Part shown: positions 48,338 to 59,371 of the stretch, one piece after another
Layout: every line of letters starts with the position of its first letter
Position numbering within the stretch: the stretch's first letter is position 1
Assembly: GCF_016587375.1 (NCBI RefSeq)
Contig: NZ_BNJG01000004.1
Span: 124,001 to 188,000 of the forward strand
DNA: 64,000 nt
Direction of reading: 5' to 3'
Source: Ktedonobacter robiniae
Lineage (GTDB): Bacteria > Chloroflexota > Ktedonobacteria > Ktedonobacterales > Ktedonobacteraceae
Program-made: the position numbers and the translations under genes
The notes under the pieces: model-generated
Told to the model about the DNA's origin: nothing
Database searches by the model: none
Seen by the model: only the letters and a program-made list of their open reading frames with translations

Positions 48338-49834
48338 CTACGGGATACGAATCTCCTTACCTTTGACGGAGCGCAAGCCAGACATTACGGATGAGCGATT
48401 ACGCTGCTTCTTCTGGGCCATAGCTTCCTTCTCGGCTTCTGAGTGGATTTCCAGGGCGTCAATAACGATATCTGGGCGTGCGACGATATGGTGGAGTAGC
48501 ACTTCGAAGCGGCTCATCCAGGTTTGAATGGTATGCACTTCAAACAGGTCCGCACTATAGACGGCTGTACAACCAATGCCCTCCGTACTGTTCGTCAGGA
48601 ACAGTGCCAGGTCAAATTTCGATGACGTAACCTCGTTTCGTAACGGCTCTACTTGTATATCCTCTAATTTCTCCCTTGCTACAGCGATATTCTGCAATAC
48701 GAAAAGGACATTAACGAGTGGGGTTCCCTGCCCGGTGCGCTCAAGGCGCAGATGCTCGACAAGCATTTCAAAGGGCAGGGCCTGATAGGCATAGGCCTTC
48801 AGCACAGACTCACGCACCCGTCGCAAGACGTTGCGGAACTGCGGCGCTCCTCCCAGGTTCCCGCGCAACGCCAGCAGGTTCACGAAGAAGCCAATCAGTT
48901 TTTCGCTCTCTACCTGCGTGCGGTTCGCAATATCGGTTCCTACCACCACATCCTCTTCTCCGCTCCAGCGATACAGCAGCGTCTGGAAGGCTGCCAGCAA
49001 CGTCATGAAGAGCGTTACGCCCTCTTGCTGGCTCAACTGGCGGATCTGCTGGCTCAGGTCGGCGGGCAGCACAAAGTGGACGCTGGCTCCCTGCGTACTT
49101 CTCGTGGCTGGACGGGCATGGTCAGTGGGAAGGGCCAGCGCCCTGGCTCCCCTCAACTGCTCTCGCCAGTAGTCCAGGTGCTGCTGGAGAACCGGCCCAC
49201 TCAGCCAGCGACGTTGCCAGAGCGCATAGTCGGCGTACTGCACGGGCAGCGTTTCCAATGGCGATGCGGCCCCCCGTATCAGCGATTGGTACACAATGTT
49301 GAGTTCGCGCACCAGCACCTGCATCGACCACGCATCCGATATGATATGGTGCATGGTTAAGAGGACAATATGCCACCGCGTATCTAAGCGCGCAAGGGCC
49401 ACGCGCAAGAGTGGTCCCTGCTCAAGGCTACATGGTTGCCGTGCCTCCTGCACAGCTAAGCTCCGCGCTTCACGCTCTCGCTTTTGCTCAGAGAGGCCGC
49501 TTAAATCAATGACAGGCAAGCAGAATGAGCGCGTCTGATGAATGACTTGTTGAGGCTGACCAGACTGTACATGGAATGTGGTGCGGAGGATCTCGTGTCT
49601 CCATATCAATTCGCGCAGGCTGTACTCAAACGCGGCGCAATTCAGCATGCCCTTAAACTGGTATACCCCTGGAATGAGATAGGCAGTATTCTCCGGGTCC
49701 AGTTGCTCAAGGAACCAGAGGCGCTGCTGGGCGAAGGAAAGGGGAATGTCGCCCTCTCGCGCTTGCGCCGTCAGCGCTGGCATCGGGGGCGCATCACTTC
49801 CACGCAACGCCTCCTCGATCAACTGCGCTTGCTC
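48338..49834 (-). CDS. Gene 1 fragment e: terminal condensation domain
   Basis: Last piece of gene 1, back in the frame of fragment b because three deletions cancel. It holds the end of the fifth T domain and a full C domain with HHIISDAWS (near 49330) and VGTDIANR in the C-lobe. The gene ends about 30 residues after the C fold. No A or T domain follows. The C domain should condense the gene 1 chain with the aminoacyl-T of the next protein. Confidence 0.94.
   Translation of the reverse strand, partial: EQAQLIEEALRGSDAPPMPALTAQAREGDIPLSFAQQRLWFLEQLDPENTAYLIPGVYQFKGMLNCAAFEYSLRELIWRHEILRTTFHVQSGQPQQVIHQTRSFCLPVIDLSGLSEQKREREARSLAVQEARQPCSLEQGPLLRVALARLDTRWHIVLLTMHHIISDAWSMQVLVRELNIVYQSLIRGAASPLETLPVQYADYALWQRRWLSGPVLQQHLDYWREQLRGARALALPTDHARPATRSTQGASVHFVLPADLSQQIRQLSQQEGVTLFMTLLAAFQTLLYRWSGEEDVVVGTDIANRTQVESEKLIGFFVNLLALRGNLGGAPQFRNVLRRVRESVLKAYAYQALPFEMLVEHLRLERTGQGTPLVNVLFVLQNIAVAREKLEDIQVEPLRNEVTSSKFDLALFLTNSTEGIGCTAVYSADLFEVHTIQTWMSRFEVLLHHIVARPDIVIDALEIHSEAEKEAMAQKKQRNRSSVMSGLRSVKGKEIRIP
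48400..49760 (-). other. Gene 1 terminal C domain (VGTD type)
   Basis: A complete C fold from PLSFAQQRLWFL to the end of the gene, with HHIISDAWS and VGTDIANR. It ends the protein without its own A-T, as in genes 2, 3 and 4. Confidence 0.85.
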
Positions 49835-49835
49835 G
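49834..49835 (-). other. Frameshift 4 (gene 1, repeat A copy 2)
   Basis: GCTC-GCTACC here against GCTCAGCTACC in the other copy: one base missing, in the T domain. Confidence 0.9.
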
Positions 49836-51563
49836 CTACCGTGGGAGCGTCAAAGGTATCCGTGACCTGCAATTCTATCCCGAAGAGCACCCGCATCCTC
49901 GCTACCAGCCTCGTCGCCAGCAACGAGTGCCCCCCACTCGCGAAGAAGTCGTCCTCCACGCCCACGCGCTCGCCTCCCAGCACCTCTTGCCAGATCCCGC
50001 ACAGCAGTTCCTCCACGGGCGTGCGCCTCTCTTCCTCCTGCTCGTCAACCGCTTCTTCCCCGCTCCGCTCTTTGTACGCTAACAGCGCCTTTCGGTCTAG
50101 CTTGCCATTGGTCGTCAATGGGAGCCCATCCAGTACGTACATGCGCCCAGGCACCATGTACGCTGGCACCTTACGCCCCAACGCCTCACGTAGTCCCTGC
50201 TCTTGTAGCCTCTCGCCTTCCCCTTCGTCGCCCACCACATAGGCTACCAACCGCAGTTCGTCCTCCTCTCCCTCTCGTCGCGCCAGGACGACCGCTTCAC
50301 GCACTCCCGGCTCCTCGCGCAACACCTGTTCAATCTCTCCCGGCTCGATACGATAGCCCCGGATCTTCACCTGGCTATCTGCGCGCCCGACAAACACCAG
50401 CTCGCCGTTGGCCTGGTAGCGTCCCAGATCTCCCGTGCGATAGAGCCTCGCCCCTGGCTCCTGGCTAAAGGGATCGGGCACAAAGCGCTCTGCCGTCTGC
50501 TGCGCTCGTCCCACATATCCCCAGGCCAGCCCTCGCCCGCCGATGTAGATCTCTCCGGGGACACCTATTCCCACTGGCTCGCCCCATGCGTCCAGCACGT
50601 AGAGCCGCGTATTGGCAATGCCGCGCCCCAGGCTCACCCGCTCGCCATCCTTGGGCTCGCTGCCCTCCCAGCACGTCACGCTGATCGCACTCTCCGTCGG
50701 GCCGTAGTATTGATGCAGCAGCACCCCACCTCGCGCCAGGACCGCTCGTACCAGGTCCGCTGGCACCGCTTCTCCTCCCGTCTGCACCGCTCGCAGATCG
50801 CCCCCTTGCCAGCCCTCCGCGTGCTCGATGAAGAGGTGCAGCAGCGAGGGCACCAGGTGCAGCACCGTGAGCGCTTCCTGACGGACCCCTTGACGCAAGC
50901 GCGCCGGATCTTTGACCTGCGCCGAGGAGAGCAGCACGGTGGTTCCTCCCACCAGCCAGGGGGCCAGCAGTTCCCACAGCGCGATATCGAAGCCCCAGGA
51001 GGCCACCTGCCCCAGCCGATCGCGTTCCCCGAGCGCGAGCGCCTGCGCGCCCCACAGCAGCCGGTTGACGATGGCCGCATGCGAGACCAGCACGCCCTTG
51101 GGACGCCCCGTCGAGCCAGAGGTGTAGAGGATGTAGGCCCCCTCGTGTAGGTCGGATGCTCCCTCCACTACGTCGTTCTCCCCTGCGGCCCCCTGCCACC
51201 AGTTGTCAGAGAGGCAGAGACTAGGGATGCCCAGGGCTTGCGCTGGCTCCTGGTAGGCCCGACTGCACAGGAGCAGGGGAGCCTGCGTCTCCTGAGCCAT
51301 CCAGGCCAGGCGCTCCTGAGGCACCGAGATATCGACAGGGACGAGCACGCCACCCACGTTCCAGATCGCCAGCAGACCTATCGCTCCCAGCAGCGAGCGC
51401 TCGCTGTGCAGCAAAACTGGCGTTTGCGCCCCGATGCCGTGGGCACGCAGAGCATGTGCCATCCGTTGCGCCAGCCGTTCAAGCGCGCCGTAGCTCAGCG
51501 ATCCCTCCTCGCTGACCAGGGCCAGGGCATCAGGAGTGCGCTGCGCCTGCTCCTGCACGAGCA
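49835..51563 (-). CDS. Gene 1 fragment d: NRPS A(X1)-T, second copy of repeat A
   Basis: An A domain followed by the start of a T domain, nearly identical in DNA and protein to 56217-57956. Pocket residues match that copy (D-I-W-H-Q-G-Y-I-S). It is bounded by single-base deletions on both sides: 51563/51564 upstream and 49834/49835 downstream. The 147 nt between 51710 and 51564 lie in a third frame and encode the C-A linker. As read, the piece could not be translated in continuity with the rest of gene 1; with the deletions repaired it is module 5. Confidence 0.93.
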
Positions 51564-51564
51564 G
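51563..51564 (-). other. Frameshift 3 (gene 1, repeat A copy 2)
   Basis: GAGCA-GCCCAGG here against GAGCACGCCCAGG in the other copy: one base missing. Confidence 0.9.
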
Positions 51565-51709
51565 CCCAGGCTGGCATCTCGCGTCCATGGCTGCTGGGTT
51601 GCGTTCCAGGTGCAGAGCACCTGCTTGCGCTCTTCCGCTGAGAGCAAGGGGAACGCGCCCACCCGCGTCTGTGGAGCTTCGACGATGGCTTCCAGTAGCG
51701 TCTGCCACT

Positions 51710-51711
51710 GT
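51710..51711 (-). other. Frameshift 2 (gene 1, repeat A copy 2)
   Basis: CACTG-TGGAGC here against CACTGCTGGAGC in the other repeat copy: one base missing, not in a homopolymer. Confidence 0.9.
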
Positions 51712-54700
51712 GGAGCAGGCGCTGCATCGTCTCCTCTGCGAACAGGTCCGTATTGTATTCCACGCCCAGCGCAAAACTCGTCGACTCTACTACCACATTC
51801 AACGTAAGATCGAATTTCGTCGTTGTATGCTCGACAGCAAAGCCACTGACCGCAACGCCATCCAGTTGCTCCACCATTTCCCCGATTTGCTGGAATGTAA
51901 AGGCGACCTGGAAGAGAGGCGAGCGGCTCAAGTCCCTTTGTGGTTGCAACTCTTCCACTAGCTGCTCAAAGGGGATATCACGGTGAGCGTATGCGCCAAG
52001 CGTGACATTGCGGACGCGCCCCAGAAGCTCAGTGAAGGTGGGGTCATCCGACAGGTCCGTACGTAATACCAGCGTATTGACAAAAAAACCAATCAGCCTT
52101 TCCAGCTCGGTGCGTGTACGGTTAGCGATGGCTGTGCCAATCCCGAAATCAGTCTGCCCCGTATAACGCATCAATAAGATTTGCCATGAGGCTAGCAAGA
52201 GCATAAAGAGCGTCACGCCTTCCCGCTGACCTAGCGCCACCAATGCTTCCTGCAATGGCAGCGGCAAACGCGCGGACTGCACGGCCCCATTAAAACTCAT
52301 CCGTGGAGGGCGAGGGTAATCTGTCAAGAACTCAAGATGGGGTACATCCGCTAATTGTGTACGCCAGTAGGCTAGCTGCTCTTCTAATGCTGTTCCCTGC
52401 AACCATTGTCGCTGCCAGAGTGCATAATCAGCGTATTGAATTGCCAATGCAGGCAATGCGACTGACTGTCTATCTCTCAAGGCCCGATATAAGCCCGTCA
52501 ACTCTTGAACCAGGACCTCCATGGACCAGGCATCAGAGATGATATGATGCATCGTCACGAGCAGAATGTGATCTTCTCTTTGCAGGCGTAGCACACTAAC
52601 GCGCAGCAATGGACCCTTTCCAAGATCGCAGGGACAGAGGGCTTCCTGTTCAGCCAGTGTTCTGGCTTCCTGCTCACGTGTGGCCTCATCTAATGAGCTT
52701 AAATCGATGACTGGCAAGTGAACGGGCTGGAAGGAATGGATCACCTGCACGGGTTGACTCTCGTGAAAATGGAAGGTCGTGCGCAGGCTTTCGTGCCGCT
52801 CCACAAGCGCTTGTATGCTTTGTTCAAGCACACGAATATCGATATTACCGCGCAATCGGCGTGCACTCGGCAGCAGATACGCCGTGTTTTCCGCGTCCAG
52901 TTGATGGAGGAACCAGAGACGCTGCTGGGCGAAGGAGAGCGGTAGCCGCTCTGGGCGCTCCATCGGCTCAAGAGCCGGAAGACTTCCTGCCCCCTGCCCA
53001 CTGCGCTGGAGCCGCTCTAGCGTGGACGCCACCTGCTCGATGGTGGGTCCCTCAAACACCGTTCGCAACGCCACTTCTACGCCTAACACTGCTTGCACTC
53101 TCGCCAGCAGCCGCGTCGCTAAGAGCGAGTGCCCCCCTAGCTCGAAGAAGTTCTCCCTCTTCCCCACACGCTTCCTGCCCAGCAACTCCATCCAGATTCC
53201 TGCTAGCATCTCTTCCAGCGGCGTCCTCGCCTCTTCCACCTCGCCATGCTCCCCCTCCCACTGCGGCTCCGGCAGCCGCTTGCGGTCGATCTTGCCATTG
53301 GGCGTGAGCGGCAGGGCTTGCAGGATCTCGATCTGCCCTGGCACCATCGGTTCCGGCAAGCGCTGCCTCAACCATTCCCGTAACGCCTCCCGTCGCACGT
53401 CCCCTTCTCCTCGCGCCACCACGTAGAGCGCCAGGCGTGCCTCGGCTCCCGCCACCTGCCTCACCACCGCCACCGCCTGCCCGACCCCCGCGTACCGCTC
53501 GCTCTCCCGGCTGATCTCCTCCAACTCGATGCGATGCCCCCGCAGCTTCACCTGCTGATCTCTCCTCCCCAGATACTCCAGGTGCCCATCGCTGCGGTAG
53601 CGCGCCAGGTCTCCCGTGCGATAGAGCCGCGCTCCAGGCTCCCCGCTATAGGCATCGGGCACAAAGCACTCCGCCGTCTGCGCTCCTCGCTGCCAGTACC
53701 CTCGCCCCACGCCCAGCCCACCAATGCAGAGTTCGCCCACGCCTCCCAGCGGGACCACGCCCCCGGCGGCATCCAGCACATACAAGCGTGTGTTGGCGAG
53801 GGGACGCCCCAGCGTGATCGCGCCTCCTGGGCTGAGCGCCTCGCAACTCGACCAGATTGTCGTCTCCGTCGGCCCATACATGTTGTAGATCCGCGCCGCG
53901 CTCACCGCCTGCACCTGCTCCACCAGCGTCTCCGGCAAGGCCTCGCCTCCCAGCAGAAGATGCTGGACCTGGGCCAGTCCTTGCGCTCCTCGCGGCTGCT
54001 CGAGCAGCAGGCGTGCCAGCGAGGGCGTGCCTTGCAGGTGCGTGATCTCTCCCGTGCCCACCTGCGCGACCATCTCCTGGGCGTCGGTCGAGGAGGAAGC
54101 CAAACGCACCTCGATCCCCCGGCTCAGCGTCCAGAGCAGTTCGAGCACCGAGATGTCAAAAGAGCTACTGGTCACCGCCAGCCAGACACTCTCCGAAGAT
54201 ACCTCCACCACCTCGTCCATCGCGTGGAAGAAGTTGACGACGTTGGCATGGCTGATGACGACGCCCTTGGGCCGTCCCGTCGAGCCAGAGGTGTAGATCA
54301 TATACGCCGCCTGCTCCGGGGAGGCGAACACGTCCTGGTCCTGCTCGGCCTCAGGTGGCGCGGCTTCTGCCAGCAGCGCCGAGATGCTCTGCAAGGGCGC
54401 GGCGAGCGCCTCTCCCTGACCGCTCCAGATCGCTTGCAGGTCCGATGTGCTCAGGATCAAGCTAAGACCCGCGTCCTGCGCGACCAGGCGGATACGCTCG
54501 CTGGGATAGCTGGGATCCAGGGGCACGTACGCGCCGCCCGCTTTAAGGACGCCCAGCATCGCTACCAGGAGCGAGGCGCTCCGCGGGACGAGCAGGCCGA
54601 CCCGCGCTTCTGACCCTACGCCACGGGCGCGCAGATGCCAGGCCAGCCGATTGGCCTGCGCGTTGAGCCGTTCATAGCTCCATGCCTCCTGCTGCGTACG

Positions 54701-57700
54701 CACAGCGATGGCTTGGGGAACGAGGTGGGCTTGCCGCTGGATAAGGGTATGAATGAAGGCGGAGGCGGGCAGATCGCGCCGCGTCTGATTCCAGGTGCGC
54801 AGCAGCAGTTCAGCCTCGGCCTCCGGCAGCATCGGCAGGGCGCTCAGACGGCTCTGGGGCTGCTGGACGATACTCTGCAACACCATCTGCCAGTGCGCGA
54901 GCAGGCGCTGGATGGTCGCTGCCTCGAACAGGTCCGTGCTGTACTCGACATCGCACCACACATGTTGTCTCTGCACAACGACGGTGAGCGTCAGATCAAA
55001 CTGTGTAGTGGCTCGCTCTGTGTCAAACTTACGGATCGCCAGGTTGGGCAATTGCTCCGCGTCTTCAGCCAGTTGTACCACTCCGAACATAACCTGGAAG
55101 AGCGGGGAGCGGCTCAGGTCACGCTGCGGCTGCAATTCTTCGACCAGTTGCTCGAAGGGCACGTCCTGGTGCGCGTAGGCTCCCAGTGCCACTTCTCGCA
55201 CGCGCCGCAACAACTCCACGAAGCTGGGGTTCCCTGAGAGATCCGTGCGCAGCACCAGCGTATTGAGGAAGAGGCCAATCAGCCCTTCCAGTTCCGCTCG
55301 TGAACGATTGGCGATGGGTGTGCCCACGCTCACGTCGCTCTGTCCCGTGTAGCGCTGCAACACGACCTGGAACCCTGCCAGCAGCGTCATGAAGAGCGTT
55401 ACTCCTTCCCGCTGGCTCAAGACCTTCAGCCCTTCATAGACCTCTAACGGCATCTGGACTCGCTCGCGTGCTCCACGATAGCTTTGCGCCATAGGGCGTA
55501 CCCGGTCGGTTGGCAGGTCCAGCGTGGGGACTTGCTCTAGCTGTTGTCGCCAGTAACTCAGTTGCCCTTCAAGCACGTCCTCCTGAAGCCACGCCCGCTG
55601 CCAACGCGCGTAGTCGGCGTACTGTACGGGGAGCACGGGCAGCGGATTCTCCTGCTCCTTTGTTACGCCAGATCTATACAATACACTTATTTCCCTCAAG
55701 AGAATCTGCATCGACCAGGCATCAGAGATAATATGGTGCGCGGTAAGCAACAGGATATGTCGTTGTTCGGCCAGTTTGAGCAGGGTAATGCGCAGCAAAG
55801 GCCCTCGCTCTAGATTACAGGGCTGGTGGGCCTCCGCTGTGGCGAGCTGCCGGGCCACAACTTCGCGTTCGCTCACCGCCAGTCCACTCAAATCGATTAT
55901 TGGTACATGGAAGCTCTCGTCGGACCACTGAATATGCTGGCGCGGTTTACCATCGTGCGAAAGGATTACGGTTCGCAACGCCTCGTGACGCTGTAATAGC
56001 GTACTGACGCTCGCATCGAAAATCGTACTATTTAAGCTGCCAGCTAACTGGTATGCCCCTGTAATAAGATAGGCAGTATTCTCCGGGTCCAGTTGCTCAA
56101 GGAACCAGAGGCGCTGCTGGGCGAAGGAGAGGGGAATGTCGCCCTCTCGCAGTTGCGCCGTCAGCGCTGGCATCGGGGGCGCGTCACTTCCACGCAACGC
56201 CTCCTCGATCAACTGCGCTTGCTCAGCTACCGTGGGAGCGTCAAAGATATCCGTGACCTGCAATTCTATCCCGAAGAGCACCCGCATCCTCGCTACCAGC
56301 CTCGTCGCCAGCAACGAGTGCCCCCCACTCGCGAAGAAGTCGTCCTCCACGCCCACGCGCTCGCCTCCCAGCACCTCTTGCCAGATCCCGCACAGCAGTT
56401 CCTCCACGGGCGTGCGCCTCTCTTCCTCCTGCTCGTCAACCGCTTCTTCCCCGCTCCGCTCTTTGTACGCTAACAGCGCCTTTCGGTCTAGCTTGCCATT
56501 GGTCGTCAATGGGAGCCCATCCAGTACGTACATGCGCCCAGGCACCATGTACGCTGGCACCTTACGCCCCAACGCCTCACGTAGTCCCTGCTCTTGTAGC
56601 CTCTCGCCTTCCCCTTCGTCGCCCACCACATAGGCTACCAACCGCAGTTCGTCCTCCTCTCCCTCTCGTCGCGCCAGGACGACCGCTTCACGCACTCCCG
56701 GCTCCTCGCGCAACACCTGTTCAATCTCTCCCGGCTCGATACGATAGCCCCGGATCTTCACCTGGCTATCTGCGCGCCCGACAAACACCAGCTCGCCGTT
56801 GGCCTGGTAGCGTCCCAGATCTCCCGTGCGATAGAGCCTCGCCCCTGGCTCCTGGCTAAAGGGATCGGGCACAAAGCGCTCTGCCGTCTGCTGCGCTCGT
56901 CCCACATATCCCCAGGCCAGCCCTCGCCCGCCGATGTAGATCTCTCCGGGGACACCTATTCCCACTGGCTCGCCCCATGCGTCCAGCACGTAGAGCCGCG
57001 TATTGGCAATGCCGCGCCCCAGGCTCACCCGCTCGCCATCCTTGGGCTCGCTGCCCTCCCAGCACGTCACGCTGATCGCACTCTCCGTCGGGCCGTAGTA
57101 TTGATGCAGCAGCACCCCACCTCGCGCCAGGACCGCTCGTACCAGGTCCGCTGGCACCGCTTCTCCTCCCGTCTGCACCGCTCGCAGATCGCCCCCTTGC
57201 CAGCCCTCCGCGTGCTCGATGAAGAGGTGCAGCAGCGAGGGCACCAGGTGCAGCACCGTGAGCGCTTCCTGACGGACCCCCTGACGCAAGCGCGCCGGAT
57301 CTTTGACCTGCGCCGAGGAGAGCAGCACGGTGGTTCCTCCCACCAGCCAGGGGGCCAGCAGTTCCCACAGCGCGATATCGAAGCCCCAGGAGGCCACCTG
57401 CCCCAGCCGATCGCGTTCCCCGAGCGCGAGCGCCTGCGCGCCCCACAGCAGCCGGTTGACGATGGCCGCATGCGAGACCAGCACGCCCTTGGGACGCCCC
57501 GTCGAGCCAGAGGTGTAGAGGATGTAGGCCCCCTCGTGTAGGTCGGATGCTCCCTCCACTACGTCGTTCTCCCCTGCGGCCCCCTGCCACCAGTCGTCGG
57601 AGAGGCAGAGACTAGGGATGCCCAGGGCTTGCGCTGGCTCCTGGTAGGCCCGACTGCACAGGAGCAGGGGAGCCTGCGTCTCCTGAGCCATCCAGGCCAG

Positions 57701-59368
57701 GCGCTCCTGAGGCACCGAGATATCGACAGGGACGAGCACGCCACCCACGTTCCAGATCGCCAGCAGACCTATCGCTCCCAGCAGCGAGCGCTCGCTGTGC
57801 AGCAAAACTGGCGTTTGCGCCCCGATGCCGTGGGCACGCAGAGCATGTGCCATCCGTTGCGCCAGCCGTTCAAGCGCGCCGTAGCTCAGCGATCCCTCCT
57901 CGCTGACCAGGGCCAGGGCATCAGGGGTCCGCAGCGCCTGCTCCTGCACGAGCACGCCCAGGCTGGCATCTCGCGTCCATGGCTGCTGGGTTGCGTTCCA
58001 GGTGCAGAGCACCTGCTTGCGCTCTTCCGCTGAGAGCAAGGGGAACGCGCCCACCCGCGTCTGTGGAGCTTCGACGATGGCTTCCAGTAGCGTCTGCCAC
58101 TGCTGGAGCAGGCGCTGCATCGTCTCTCCCGCGAACAGGTCCGTATTGTATTCCACGCCCGCGTACATCGCGTCGGGCGTTTCGTTAATAATAAGGGAGA
58201 GCGCGAACTTGGCAGTTCGGCGCGTGATATCCAGGTCGCTCACAGTGAGCTTATCAAGTTTTCTGGTATCATCCACGGCCTGTTGCACGCCGAACATGAC
58301 CTGGAAGAGGGGCGGATGGCTCAAATCACGCTGCGGCTGCAATTCCTCTACTAAGAACTCAAATGGAATATCCTGGTGCGCGTATGCTCCCAGCGCGGCT
58401 TCACGTACACGCGATACGAGTTGCGTAAATGGAGGATTGTCGGCTAGGTCTGCACGCATTACTAAGGTATTCACAAAGAAGCCAATCAAGCCTTCCAGTT
58501 CAACACGGCTACGATTCGCAATCGGCGTGCCAACGCCAAAATCAGTTTGGCCTGTGTAACGCATCAATAAAACCTGAAAGGCGGCCAGCAGGGTCATAAA
58601 GAGCGTTACCCCTTCGCGCTGGCTCAAACTCACTAGCTCTTCGCGAAGCGCTGGCCTGAGCGCTATCGCCTGATATGCCCCATTAAACGTCTGCCGTGGT
58701 GGATAGGGATAGTCAACTGGCAGATCCAGCGTCGGCACGTTCGCCAGTTGCCGCCGCCAATAGGTAAGCTGTTCCTCTAGCACGGCATCACGCAGCCACT
58801 TGTGCTGCCAGAGCGCGTAATCTGCGTATTGAACGGGTAACGGTGAGAGCGTGGGCGCAAGGTTGCTTGTCAGAGAGCTATAAAAGGTGGAGAACTCTTG
58901 CACTAATACTTGGGTTGACAGAGCGTCGGAAATGATATGATGCATGGTAATAAACAATATGTGTTCCTGCGGTTCCAGGCGCACCAGCGCGACACGCAGG
59001 AGCGGCCCCTGACTTAAATCGCATGGCCGCTCCGCCTCCTCCTGGGCCAGCTTCTGTATCTGCGCTTCCTGCTCATCTTCCAGCAATATCGACAGGTCAA
59101 CGAGCGAAAGGGGGAACGGTCTGGGAGGATGAATAATCTGAATGGGTTGATCTTTCCATACCTGGAAGGTCGTGCGCAGACTCTCGTGCCGCTGTATTAG
59201 CGCCCGCCAGCTTTGCTCGAAGGCCTGTATCTGAAGTGGCCCATGCAAACGCCGCACATTGGGCATCATATACGCTGTGCTCTCTGGCTGAAGCTGTTGC
59301 AAGAACCAGAGCCGCCGCTGCGCGAACGAGAGCGGTATTTCTTGCTCGCGTGACATTGGCTGTATGGG
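51711..59368 (-). CDS. Gene 1 fragment b: NRPS C-A(X1)-T-C-A(Gly)-T-C
   Basis: The longest in-frame piece of gene 1; its first ATG is at 59356. It carries C (HHIISDALS), A, T, C (HHIISDAWS), A with a glycine-type pocket, T, and most of a third C domain (HHIISDAWS). All three C domains have Ala where HHxxxDG usually has its final Gly; the catalytic second His and the Asp are kept. The A-T part at 58160-56067 is one copy of repeat A. The A8 region of the Gly-type domain, near 53500, is unusual (RGHRIELEE followed by a stretch unlike its neighbours). The raw frame runs to a stop at 51530, about 180 nt past the deletion at 51710/51711. Confidence 0.95.
53000..56140 (-). other. Gene 1 module 4: C-A(Gly)-T
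   Basis: C domain with AHHIISDAWS. The A domain has SSFDISVLELL, HLQGTPS, LLLGGEAL and NMYGPTETTIW, giving D-I-L-Q-L-G-M-I-W, one change from the glycine code D-I-L-Q-L-G-L-I-W. The A-T half is GC-rich. Confidence 0.8.
56067..58160 (-). repeat. Repeat A copy 1 (in gene 1 modules 3/4)
   Basis: A direct repeat of about 2.09 kb, nearly identical to 49677-51767. It runs from the last C-lobe helix (NTDLFAGETMQRLL) through A and T to the start of the next C domain (ENTAYLI). A few substitutions separate the copies; this one has an unbroken frame. Confidence 0.92.
56210..59340 (-). other. Gene 1 module 3: C-A(X1)-T
   Basis: C domain with HHIISDALS. The A pocket by eye is D-I-W-H-Q-G-Y-I-S; I do not recognise a substrate for it. 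The A-T portion is repeat A copy 1 and is GC-rich, unlike the C domain in front of it. Confidence 0.75.
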
Positions 59369-59371
59369 GGG
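59366..59371 (-). other. Frameshift 1 (gene 1, C6 run)
   Basis: The coding strand reads GAAATCCCCCCATAC; one more C restores the frame from the T-C linker into the C domain. It is a homopolymer, so a base-calling loss is the simplest cause. Confidence 0.85.

Larger units (their letters stand above)
49677..51767 (-). repeat. Repeat A copy 2 (in gene 1 module 5)
   Basis: Aligned with copy 1, the offset moves from 6390 at the left edge to 6393 at the right edge, exactly accounting for the three single-base deletions at 49834/49835, 51563/51564 and 51710/51711. Confidence 0.92.
49820..52950 (-). other. Gene 1 module 5: C-A(X1)-T, carries three deletions
   Basis: C domain with HHIISDAWS and, unusually for an internal C domain here, IGTAIANR. 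The A pocket is identical to module 3 because the A-T is repeat A copy 2. All three deletions lie in this repeat copy, each within about 205 nt of one of its edges. Confidence 0.75.

Noticed and set aside
48338..49822. Fragments of genes 1 and 2 as separate small NRPS genes
   Set aside because: Each fragment begins in mid-domain exactly where the previous one leaves off, with no ribosome binding sites or linkers. They are pieces of single genes.
37564..59371. Programmed ribosomal frameshifting at all eight breaks
   Set aside because: The sites share no slippery heptamer or position within domains, and three differ from an intact repeat copy by a simple missing base. Single-base loss explains all of them.
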